Assembly (NCBI GenBank): GCA_002221725.1
Contig: NJFT01000009.1
Location: 186,001-250,000, forward strand
Source of the DNA: Scedosporium boydii
Taxonomy: Eukaryota > Ascomycota > Sordariomycetes > Microascales > Microascaceae
Reading direction: 5' to 3'
Length of the DNA stretch: 64,000 nt
Shown here: positions 33,790-45,378 of the stretch, one piece after another
Numbering within the stretch: the stretch's first letter is position 1
How the letters are laid out: every line of letters starts with the position of its first letter
Position numbers and translations under genes: made by a program
Notes under the pieces: model-generated
The model's input: the letters and a program-made list of their open reading frames with translations, nothing else
Database searches by the model: none
Told to the model about the DNA's origin: nothing

Positions 33790-36700
33790 GGTCGCTCTGG
33801 GTAAGCTTTAAGGGGCGCAAGGGTCTGCCATGGGCGACGAGGAGACATGGCCCTTGCCGCGAGACATGTGCTAACAAAGCCAACACAATAAAGTCGACAA
33901 TGATAAGGGTCGAGGGAAACCACGGCAACGGGCGAGTGAGACAGGATCTCAACAGTTGTCTAGGTGGTGGGAACTGAGAAAGAGCGACGGAGAATAGGGG
34001 CGGACAAGTATCCCTTGCCGCTACACTTATCACAGCCAATTTCCCTTCCCAGTCCCATTCCCAGCTCGTCTCTCAGGATCGTTAAAATGCCGAAGCTGGT
34101 CCTCAGCGATTGGACGTTGGAATGCCGCTGCTTGTAAAAATGGTGGGAATGGACGGTTGACATCCATCAAGCCTCTCGAGGATGGCAAGTCGACTCGTGT
34201 AAGATCTAAGCCGCGTCTCGTTGTGTATTTTGCTATGCTTTCTGGGGATCAATTGATGGTACTTGGATGTACAGGTACATGGGGCAGTGGGTGTGTTATT
34301 AGGAAGTCTACGGTACCCTGAAATCAATCAATTGGTCAATCAATCAGTGTATGAGGTACGTCATTGCCAGCTGCCCAGGGCATGGCCAGGCCTAGTCGGG
34401 CCCGACCAACCAAAAAAGGTAGCTTCAGCCCTGGAGGGGATTAGCTCAGCGATCGTTGTGAAGATTAACTTTGGTGCCCCTGGATCATTGACGCTGGAAA
34501 TGGGCAACAACATTGAACAATTTGAATTGAAAAGATTGAGCTTAATCCAACTTCGAGACGCGTTCACAAAAGTACGGGCAAAGGGCAATACTGCCACTGC
34601 AAGAATAACTGGATGATAATGGCGTTTCCGCTGCAATGAACTGAGACTAACTTTCGACTTCCCCCCACTATATTTCCGCAGTTGCTTCAGTTGACGACCC
34701 AAGTCGGTCTGGCTAACAAGAGCCGGGCTTGGCGACTGCCGAGGTGTTTTAGCTGTCCTCAACCCGTTGATGTTTCTATCTTTTATCTTTGCCTGGCGAC
34801 GAAGCCACCATCTCCAGTTATCGACTCCGAGGACGCACAACAACTATGTAGTGCCGGATCCGGCATGAGTATTCGAATCCTCTCTCCCTTCAACTACCAT
34901 CGGGTGTGGGTGTGAGGCAGCTGCTCCTTTGTGAGAAGACGTCCGCGTATGGTAACATCGTCTTGTGAACCTCGTGGTCCGGCCCGACCGCCGTCATACC
35001 GAGATGATGGTCCCTCCAAGATGAGAGTTGCACCCGCCAATGGGCTAAGTCCACATGCACACTTCCGTTTACATGGGTCTATCCTGCCATCGAGGTTCAA
35101 TATTATTAAGGATGCTACACTAGACTCCGTCTAAGAGAAAATTTTGCAGTTTCGTGGAGAATGCTCCATTTTCCGACAGTGTCCACCGATTCAAATCGAC
35201 TTGGCTCGGATCACACGAAGTGCCAACGTGGTCATGGTCATACTAGTCGTGGTCGTGGTCGTCGCTTCATCGCTTCATCGCAGAGCCATGAAACAGGGAC
35301 GGAGATCTCATTATGAATTAAGAGCCGCCGGCAGGCTCAGTCAAGTTGAGGGTTTGAAATACGAAGTAATGCCTCAAGGATGCCGGAAAAAATTCAGGGG
35401 AAATTATGTTCAGGGGATTAATTTATATTGATAGTATGTAAATGGGTGGGCTGCATCTCGAACGATTCTGGGGAAATTCAAGATACCTAGGCCCGGTTGC
35501 GATCCCCGGTCTATCTGAATCAATTCTGGGATTCAGAAACAAGTTCTATCCGGCCTAGCACCCTCCGACTTTCTCGTTTATCTTCATAAGATAATAGCCG
35601 CGGTTCAAAAAGAAAGAAAACCTTCTGCTACTGTCCAAATGACGATTTCGAGCCCAGCGAACCCAGTGACCCATGTCCAGACGAGGTGAAACATGGCCGT
35701 CATGTGTCGCTGACAAAGCTCTAGTCGTCTCTGCAATGTTCATGTTCTTCCCAGCCTCGTTCAATGTTGTTCACTCACAAAGAGAGGTGCAGCATTAGCC
35801 TCAAAAGGGCACCTCCCCCCGCACATTTGCACCACGAACTCGGATAGTGTTTGCTTCCGAGCCAGGTCACGGTCGACTTGCTTGGTAAGTTCGTATTGCT
35901 TGGTTGATGGTTGGGAGATGAGCTAGAGCAGAAACAGCCAAGTCTACGCGAAGGATTGAGTCCTGCAATTCAAAAATAGACTCATTCACTCCAGAAAGAA
36001 ATATGTACTTCGTAGTATCAACACCTCGATACCTCGATTGTAACATGAACTCTTCCCTGTCCTATCAAGACCCGCCTAGATATGTGTTCATCGCGTCGGA
36101 TCGATGGGGTCAGACAGACTGCCCATCCAATACTGCGTGTGTTCGAGGTGTATGTATGAAAGAGGAATACGAAGGAAGCTCAGAGCAGCAAGTACTTCCG
36201 TTCCATGTGTATGCATGTGTTGTCCCCGAAGTACGTCCTTCGTACTTCGTAGTGCTTTCCCTCCTTTCCACCTCACAGAGGGTCCAACCAAATCTCGACC
36301 AAGCCCCACAGTAATTGAAACGGAAGCAGCAACAGGAGGAGGTATTTACCCTGGAGTCCTGGACGAACGGTGCCTGGTCTACGAAGTAGTCTGGCCAGGC
36401 TGTGGCGTTAATAACTAGTGTAGCCCTGGTGTATTGCTATGGAGGACACTAAAATGCCCAAAATTTAGGTGCGAAGGATGTGGGCTTCATAGGGAAATGG
36501 CAAGAGCCAAATGAGGCCCGATTTTTGATATCTTCTCTGGATGGGACCCTGGGTCATTTTATTACATACCTCGTGCGACTTGGTCGTGGGGAGAGGAGGT
36601 ACTTGACAATTACGAAGTAACACTCTTGCGAGTGTACGAAGGATACGAAGAAAGGAAAGTACACTGCAAAGTATGCAAAGTACGAAATATTGGTCAATGC

Positions 36701-37242
36701 ATTGTGAGGGGGACTTCGGAAGGTACGGTCATTCAGAGCCAAAATTATACGTGATACTATTGTACCGGAAGTACTCACATCCTTCACTAAATTTCATGTG
36801 TGACGGAAGGAGGACTGAAGGTACTCTAATTGTCGCGTATTACCTCTCAACTGGCTCTCTGCATTATTTTCCTGCCTCAGTACTTCGTTCCTTGCAAGGT
36901 ATTTTCCTTCCCTCCTCACAATTACTCGCCCTGGCTGGTCCTCGCGTCGCCCCCCCAATTCGTGCGATTCCCGGCTCGTGTGGCGTTGCGAGACAAGAAA
37001 CACTGACCAGTGTGTGAGAGCCCCAAATTAATAGGCTACGACCTTGCTCAGCTCAACCAACGCCCATTTGCCAGCGTCACTTGCTCTGCAAGAAACCTCA
37101 TCCATTTGTTATTACGGTCCACTCATGTCCAAGGCCAGCTCATCAATGATCCCACGCCTAAACATCCCCCCGCCGCTTGCATGGTCCTTCAACTCCTAAT
37201 ACCCCCATCCCGCAAGCGTGCCTAACGGATGCCAGGGTCAGA
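33790..37242. other. 3.5-kb intergenic region between tert and RhoGEF gene
   Basis: Divergent promoters of two large genes. No reading frame resembles a known protein; the longest, minus 34361-34843, has no domain and no conserved look. The right third is rich in the palindromic motif TACGAAGTA (35360, 36006, 36243, 36380, 36611) and its variant at 36881. CCTAACGGATGCCAG just before the RhoGEF start (37221-37235) looks like a branch point plus acceptor, so a 5'-leader intron is likely. Confidence 0.55.
36006..36888. repeat. cluster of TACGAAGTA / TACTTCGTA palindromes
   Basis: Four full 9-mer copies (36006-36014, 36243-36251, 36380-36388, 36611-36619) and one 8-mer match (36881-36888) lie in 0.9 kb. 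Several extend to perfect arms around the GAA or TTC centre, such as CTAC-GAA-GTAG and TTAC-GAA-GTAA. No coding context. Confidence 0.75.
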
Positions 37243-40200
37243 ATGGAGGCTGAAATTCGAGACGAGGACTATCGATTGGGGCCCTCGACCATCGATGATC
37301 CCCTCGCCGCCCAGCATCACCGACCATCCCAACTCCAGCAGCAATACCAACTACACACGCACACGCACACGCACTCACACTCGCTCTCGCACCCGCACCC
37401 GCACCAGCTCCACCACTACAACCAGCGCCTGCACCAGCACGAGCACGAGCGCGAGCAGGCGTACCCCGATTATTCTAGCCACCATCGGCAGCACTCAGGC
37501 CAATCCGACGATCCCCGATTACACTCGTCGTTTCTTGACCCGGCTTTTCCACCTCATCCGCGTTCACCCCCTTCCAGCACGGCCCAACCGACCCAAATCG
37601 CCTCACCTGTTGGCAGGTACACCGATACCAATTCGAGCGCCTTCACCGCCAATAATCTAGCCTTGACTTCACTAGATCCTCATGATTTCTATAGGAGTTA
37701 CCAAGCCGTGGATACTGGTGCACTAGCTGCCCGAGAAGAAGAAGTCCCAATGGCGACGACAGCCTCTTCGCGAACCAACATCTCACCCTCTCAGTCGACT
37801 CCTAGCCATCCGTCCTCTCGACATGCTCCAGCCGCCAACAGCTCTCGTACCCCCCTCCGCCAAAATCTACGCTCCGTCTCCGCCCCTCTTGACAATGAAC
37901 GCCCTCCCCTTAGTCTTCCTAAGGCAGGCTCGGCAGGCCAACCCAGCGTCAAGGACCTGAGGAAAAAGTTTGATCAGGGCACCTCACCGTCTATGATTCC
38001 TCGACCGCCTGCTCGTTCCTCGTTGATACACCGTCCTACGTACTCATCCAGGAGTAGAGCCACGACGCCGACAACCGGGCTGACCAAACCTAGCCAAGCC
38101 TCCAGCACCACCCCCTCTAGGTCCACTGGCGCAAGAAGCCAATCGTCAACAACCGATCTAGGCCGCTCGAGCGGGTCGAGGTCATCTCAGACCGGCGGCG
38201 GACAATCATTTGCTAGCCGGATCAACAAGCCCAAGTCTAGTGCTTCCTCCAAATCCCTAAACGCAAAGCCTATGACCCAAACCTCCCGCCATCAAACCTC
38301 AGCCTCTTCGTCTTCGTCTGCCGTCTCGCATTCACGGAACCCTTCTCACTCTTCACAACCCATATTATTTGGCGAGATCCTCCCGGAACAACGCGACACG
38401 CTGGCGTTAGGCTACGGTATAGAAGACGCCCTTCCACGGCAGCCCTCGGACGTCGAGTCCGACTCACGGCGGCAGGCTCTCCCCGATTCGGGCGATGCTA
38501 TCCCAGACTCCCCAACCGACTGGTACCGATCTGAGAAAGCAATCTCTAGCAGTGAACTTTCCGCGCGTTCTACGTCAACGCTACACCCCGACCAGCAAGA
38601 TGGTAGCAGTAATGCTCTCCCCCCTAACTCTCCGGGCTCCCGTCATCGACCGACCTCACCCGCTGTCAAACGACCTGGATCGAGCCGACGATTCAACAGC
38701 ATATCCAGTGATGCGGGTCTACCCCCGTCCGGACTGCCCTCTCCGAGTTTTAGGCGATCCTACGACTCAAAATCCTCCTCCAGGGCTGGGACTCCCTCGG
38801 GAAATCGAGCGAAAACCCCGACAGAACCGCGTTCCGGTCGGAAGCAGCCGCCCCGGAATATCATTACCCCAATCAACACTACGAACAATAGCACTAGACT
38901 TAGTGCAATCATATCGACACCGCCGCCTAAACTCTCACCACCCCTTAGAAGCTCTAGACCGAGGCAGCCCGTGTCAGTTGCTACCACTGCGAGTTCTAGG
39001 TTGAAATACGCTGACCGCACACCGAAATCGCCGAATAAGCAGTCTTGGAAATCGCCATCAGCGAGTGATGACAAGAGTACGCGGAGGAGGAAACCATCTG
39101 TTGGCAATATTGACTTTGAACAACGAAGGGAGCACGTCAAATTAGCCTATCGAAAGTCCATCCGACAGTCTAGAATCCAAGATGCGAAGCGAGCAGCGAA
39201 GAATCGACCGAGCGACGAAGTCGAAGTTGTCCCAGAGTCAGAGGCGACTCCAACCTCCGACCAGCCCACGATTACGTTATTAGACGGTACACCGACTGAC
39301 GTACCATCTCTGAAGCTCGTGCCCGATGAATCGATAGAACCCGGCGATGCCGGAGAGTCGCGGGAAATCATCCTGTTTGACAAGGATATTCCCGATGTGA
39401 CCGCTGACTCTCCCACTCTGGGAATCCCTGGCAGTTTCCCCGCGATGAGTCCGCCACTTGGCTCCGACGAGATAGCTCCCCCATCCGCAGTATCGACAAC
39501 TTCTGATATGACCGAGTTCGATAATGAACCTCAGACCGATCTGGACATGCAACTCTCTTCCGCGGCAGCAGTTATCGGGGGCAATGATGCTTATCCGAGT
39601 AATACAGTTGCGGATGCGGAGAGTCGCAACATTCAGGATGAGGACAATCTCCCTACGCCCGCCAGGGCCGAATACCAATACCCATTTGAAGAAGATGAGC
39701 GGAACCTAAACGAAGATCAAATTAACGAGAACACAGACCTCCCCGAGCAAATGGTAGTAGAGATAGGTCTAGATATCATGGACACCCCTACACTGCCGCC
39801 CGAAGACATGGTAGCCCGCGTCGAATTCGAACAGCCTTCCGTGCCCGGTGCCTTCAAGGACGACTACGAGGTTGCCCCCTATGCTCCAGACTCTTACGAG
39901 ACCAGAGTACGCATATTGAGGCGTGAGTCTGACATGTCTCAGTTTACTGGATCGCAACATAGCCATGCGCCCTTTCCAGCCTACGACTACGAGGAGCGGG
40001 GGTATAGTCTCGATCTTGAAGCTCGGGATGTTCTTAATAACATCCACCACGGTGGCGAGGATTCGCTTACGGATGATGCTTGCTCTGCGGAGGCTCAGGA
40101 GGACGGCGACAATAACGAGGCTTATTATTCCCCCCAGGCGTACCTAAGGGACAGTGCTTCATCTAACCGGGCATCGACTTGCGAATCATTTGACGCTTCC

Positions 40201-43200
40201 CATTCCGACGAGCATCATGCGGCGTTGACGGCAAGCGGGCTTGGTATTAGACGGACTCCCGATTCGGGGCAAATGCTAGGAGTCCCTTCCATGCTCGTGT
40301 CTGGCAACCGGTCGAGTCAACACTCAAGTTGGACGGACTTTTCTATTGATAGCAGTGAGCCCTCCGACGGCGTTGCGCCAAGATCGTCGAGAAATCGTCT
40401 CGACCCATCACCCTTACTCAAGCACGTCACCACGTACCCCGACGAGGACCTGACCGCCGGGAGCCCTCAATTATCGGCAAGAGATGATGCACATCTCGCC
40501 TCCGTGGAAGACACTGATGGAGATGAGCAATCCTACACCATCAGCCATCAACTGCCCGAACTGGACACGGGCGAAGGATTCGAGATCCCGTATCTGGCCC
40601 AGAAGCCCATTGAAGAGGAAGAGGAACCACCCCAGCAAGAGGCTACGGTGCCACTACCCGCTCATGAACCGCCCCCGATACCAATCGTCGAGAACGATGT
40701 GCGCCAGACGCCTGCGAGCAGCCTCTACGAACAGCCTGGTAGTACTCTGGTTGGTTCTCAGCGCGAAAGTGAGGAGTTTACGCTCTCGCCCTCGGTTCGT
40801 GAGTCTATGCACCGACCATCTTTTGATCATTCCGGAATAGGTCAACAGGCAGATACAGTCGATGATGTCAGCACTATTGCTGGCACGGAAAGACACGAGC
40901 CGTCCAGCAAGGAGAGGCATCGTCTCGTCCAACGACGAAACGTACTGAAGGAACTTGTCGACACAGAGGCCATCTTCGTCCGCGACATGAACGTTGTCGA
41001 GGAGATATACAAGGGTACGGCGGAGGCTTGTCCGAAGCTTGATGACAAGACAATCAAGTTAATATTCCGGAACACGGACGAGATTATCGCATTCCATACG
41101 GCATTCCTATCCCAGCTGAAAGAGGCAGTTGCTCCGGTATATCAACTTGCAGGCAGGAAATCCCCGCGTCCTGGGGAGGACTCGAGGGCGTCGGAGGTGA
41201 CGATTGATTCATCAGGCAGCCACTCCACGACTAATGAACCAGACGACGAAAAGGATCGCCTCGTCGCACTCGGTCCCGTATTCAAGGCTAATATCGATAT
41301 GATGAAAGCGGCACATGAGGGGTTCCTCAGGAACAGTGACCAGGCTGCCAAGAGGCTCATTCAAATTCAGCAAGATCGAACAGTCAACGTCTGGCTTACC
41401 GAGTGTAATGAGGTAGCGAAAGATCTAACGGCAGCCTGGGACTTGGATTCCCTCTTGATCAAGCCCATGCAGCGAATCACCAAGTACCCGAATCTCATCA
41501 TTACCCTACTCCAGCATACCGCCGAGGATCACCCCGACCGCGCAGCGCTGGTGGGCGCCAAGGAAGCCCTAGAGACTGCCATTATCGAGATTAACAAGAC
41601 AAAGAAGAACTTTGAGCTTGTCGGCCAGATAGTGGGCCGGAAGCGAAAAGAATCAGACGTAAAGGCCGGCTTCGCCAGGGCTTTCGGCAAGCGCGTCGAT
41701 AAACTACAGGCGTCCAATAACCGCCCGGCCGAGGATGCCGCATACGTCAAGTTGCGCGAGCGCTTTGGCGATGATTATCTCCGGCTTCAGGTAGTCCTCC
41801 GAGATGTCGAGTTTTACACGCGCCAAGTAACCTCGTACGTACACGAGTTTCTTCAATATCTGTCGTCCATGGAACTTGTCATGAGACTGCAGGCGAGTCC
41901 ATTCCCGGAGGTCGAGAGCAAATGGGTCCGGTTCAATGTGTCCATGAGAGACATTGAAAAGGTTGCATTGGAGAATCATGTAAGTCTTACCCCACTTTGA
42001 AAGCAAAAAACGCCCAGGTAATCACATTCAAGCACCCTGGTCAACACATGCCGCTTTCACGTTTCTACACACAAAGAAAAAAACATGAATCTCCCATCAT
42101 TCTTGTGGCGGCTCTGCGAAACTGACGGACAAATGATGATAGCTCTCACGGGTCAGGAAAAACGTGATTGAACCCTTCGAGATGGTGATCAAGTCCTACG
42201 GAAACCCATCTCTTGCAATGAAGAAACGGGCGAAACGTCGGCTAGACTACGAGAGGGCGGAACAGCTCAAGAAGAGCGGCAAGACCATTGACTCGAAGTT
42301 AAAGGAGCTCGTGGAGCAATACGAGGCTCTCAATGACACCCTGAAGAAGGAACTCCCCAAACTGTCGGAGCTCACGGTCAAGGTTGGCAACATCTGCTTA
42401 GCGAATTTGGTGAACTTGCAGGCGGAATGGTATTCCATTTGGAAGGAGAAGGTCAAGATGCCACTTGAGGGCTGCGATGAGGTGCCGGAAATCAACCATA
42501 TTATCTCAGCCTTCCAAGGAGATTACCAGTTCGCGCTTGATGCCGTATCAGCGATCGGCATTGTCAACCCGTCGTGTAAACCAAGGACATCTCAGTCAAC
42601 GAGAGTGAGCACGGACGAAAGCATCACAAAGATTCGCCCACGACCAACAGAGCTGTCGCTCCGAGGCAGGGGCCCTTCGGTTAACGGCGACGGTCCACCC
42701 AGTCTTCCGACGCCCGAATTTGCAGGCAACAACAGTGCTGGCAGCTTCACGATCTCGCCAACAAGCGTTACCCTTCCCAGCCCGCACCAATACTACTACC
42801 AAAACTACTATACGGGCGCCAATGGATATCGCGGTGGGGGTGTGTCTCCTATTACTCCGGACGTTTATGGCGCTTCACGATCGCACACTACTGGGGTTGC
42901 AGCCCGTCCAAGCACCGGGCGGAGCTTCGATTCAGTTGGAGTGCCGAGACAGAGCTGGGAATCTAATAACGCCAACAACGTGGGGGATTCGAACTCGACC
43001 TCATATAATGTGACATACCCCGGATCGGACGGTCCTCGGCGCTTCTCTGGGCTCTTCCATTCGGCGCTGCCACTACCGGATGAAACAGAAGAGAGCCAAA
43101 GATCCTCTCGGGCTTCGTCTAGAGAACGGCCAGCAGCATCGGGCGGGTACAATATTCTCTGGCTTGCAGCCTCGCTCTTTGAGTTTCACATTGAAACCAC

Positions 43201-43460
43201 CAAGCACGAGGCGGGGTACCCCTACCTCGTATATGAGGCTGGTGAAGTAAGTTACACGAATCTCGGCGGAAACGAGGACTTCTCTTCTCTTGGGGTCATG
43301 AAAACACAGCCCCTTTTAACTAACCGCAATCACTTGTATCCAGATTTTCGATGTCATAGCAGAAAAGGGCGAATTGTGGCTCGCAAAGAATCAAGACGAC
43401 GCTCGGGAGCAAGTTGGATGGATTTGGTCGAAACACTTTGCGAAGCTTGCCGACTCTTAG
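37243..43460 (+). CDS. Rho guanine nucleotide exchange factor with DH, BAR and SH3 domains
   Basis: Three exons, 37243-41979, 42143-43246 and 43344-43460, giving 1985 aa. The first 1200 residues are mostly disordered: a His/Gln-rich start, long Ser/Thr/Pro-rich stretches, then acidic segments. The DH (RhoGEF) domain lies at about 1224-1466 (RRNVLKELVDTEAIFVRDMNVV, LDSLLIKPMQRITKYPNLI). A BAR-type helical domain follows at about 1480-1695 (YVKLRERFGDDYLRLQVVL, FEMVIKSYGNPSLAMKKRAK). A C-terminal SH3-like domain at about 1911-1985 is split by intron 2 (LFEFHIETTKHEAGYPYLVY, GELWLAKNQ, QVGWIWSKHFAKLA). The DH-BAR order resembles S. pombe Gef1 and animal Tuba, which activate Cdc42 at membranes; the target GTPase here is inferred. 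No PH domain is seen, as expected when BAR replaces PH. The in-frame codon at 37177 is TTG, so the ATG at 37243 was taken as start. Confidence 0.9.
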
Positions 43461-45378
43461 ATGATGATGATAATCTGACATACCAGGGGACAACGGGACA
43501 AAACCGGCGAGAAGAAGAGCCCTTCCCTCGGCGCCACCGCGACCACCGACACAGGCGAGTATACAAATGGAAGGTAACGCGACAACAAGATGGGATACAG
43601 TCCAGGCCAGCCCTCCCGCCGTTCCTTGGCTATACATCAATGATGTCGGTCTTCGGAGACGAGCCAGCCAGCCGGGCCCGAGAAAATTCTTCATTATACA
43701 CGATCACGCACTGATACACCCCGTACATCCATCTCTCTTACACACTCACACACGTACGCACGCAACCTCTCTCCTTTTCTCTCTCTCTCTCGCGCCCAAC
43801 TAGATGAGGCATCGCACGGGAATTGAATTGAACCCGGGCAACAATTCCTAGCTTAGGTTTCGCTTTCGCCTCTACTTACCTCCCCTTCAAATCCTCGTTT
43901 ACCTTGCGGGAGAACCATCCAGTCTTGTATCGGATTGGCATGGATTGTTATAGCATGAATGGGCTATTTTCTTTTTTATTCATTTTTGGGGGCCAATGGA
44001 CGGACTGCAATGAACGGTGGATAGGACTTCCTCAAGACAGGACAGCGGCGTTGTGTAGTTTTTGTTTTTAACTTTATTCGCTTCTCCTTCTCTATACCCC
44101 CTCTCCACATCCACACTGAGTGTGGGTGGGTTAGGAACGGCCTTTTGTGTAACTTGTCTATTCCCACGACACTTGAATCCTTACTTTTTCTTCTCCATCA
44201 TCTTTTCATTCCCACTTAGCTTGTTAAGTTGCTTTACCAGCCCTGGTATTGAGACGGGGGAGTTTTCAGGAATATCATGTAGAATAAATAGGCACGGATT
44301 AGGAGAGTTTAGAAGGAAAGAAGGCAATCGATTTTCCACTCTCAAAAATTTCCATTACATGTTATTTGAGGATACGGGTATTGTTCCTCCGCCCGTCTAT
44401 TCTGCCCTACCTTGTATTTCACCAGGAAAATGCATCGCTCGTGTAAGACTTGGTTCTCGAGGGATCAGTCCGCTCTCTGAAACAGCGACATCGGATGGCA
44501 CAGAGGTGCATGGCTGGCCACCACGACGAGAATAAGACTGTACGTATGGTACGCTTAAGGGCGGAAATAAAAGAGGGCATTAGAAACTTTGTTTTGTATG
44601 TTTAACTGTCACCAGATCACCAGACCCCCTTTCTTCGAGTTCTTTGAGTCCTCTGAGTCGAAGTCGAGAGTTTAAAAGGTCATGATGCAGTCTCAACAGG
44701 ACAGATAGAAAGACGGAAGGCGCGTCGAATTACGTAACGAGGCGCTGGGTTACGACTATACTCCATGGTGGCGATTAGCATCACTATTCACTGGGAAATG
44801 TTGAAGCTTCCATCGGTCGAGCGTTAAAATGCAGGCCTGGCATTAAAGCTTCCCCACGCGCCCCGCCCCTAATGCCTGGTCATGCAGGCTCTATATTGCG
44901 GTCCGCTTTCCGCCAATGTTGCAGCATCATTGATGTTTATTCCTCTGGTTTGTCTGAAGTACGAAGTATTTATAGTGTGTTGTGCTAGGCCGGTGGTACT
45001 TCCGACGTCCCGGATCTTTGATTTAATCTTCAGGCCAGTTCAATTGTTTGATCTGATCCCCTTTTAAAGCTCCCGCTTCCCAATCGTCACATATTAACAT
45101 TTCCCGAGTATTGTTTATCAAGATAGCACCTGTTGAGGGATGGCTTGTTCTTTGTTCTCCTATAGAATTGCCAATTGAACGGAGCCCAGCCTCTTCCACT
45201 CCGATCGATGGCAATAGTTACGTCGAGGAGATAGCAGTTGCAGTTGCAGTCGCAGCAGCACTCGATTGATGACGACACTCTTTAGCAAGCTCGAGCTAGA
45301 CTTCTCACACGGGCCAAGACAACACGAACATCGAAATATCGCACACACGAGTAGTGTCAAACCCATATATCATTTACA
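43461..45378. other. intergenic region between RhoGEF and sugar carrier genes
   Basis: No supported gene. A plus-strand reading frame at 44062-44535 (157 codons) has no recognisable domain and looks like chance. It has C/T-rich simple sequence near 43740-43800 and one TACGAAGTA at 44960-44968. Confidence 0.5.

Noticed and set aside
34361..34843. 160-codon minus-strand reading frame
   Set aside because: No domain, mixed composition and no splice context; it lies in the tert/RhoGEF intergenic region and looks like chance.
37177..37242. Longer N-terminus of the RhoGEF starting at 37177
   Set aside because: The codon there is TTG, and the stretch contains a likely branch point and acceptor. The ATG at 37243 is the first proper start.
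44062..44535. 157-codon plus-strand reading frame
   Set aside because: Begins in C/T-rich simple sequence that imitates a hydrophobic start; the remainder has no recognisable feature.
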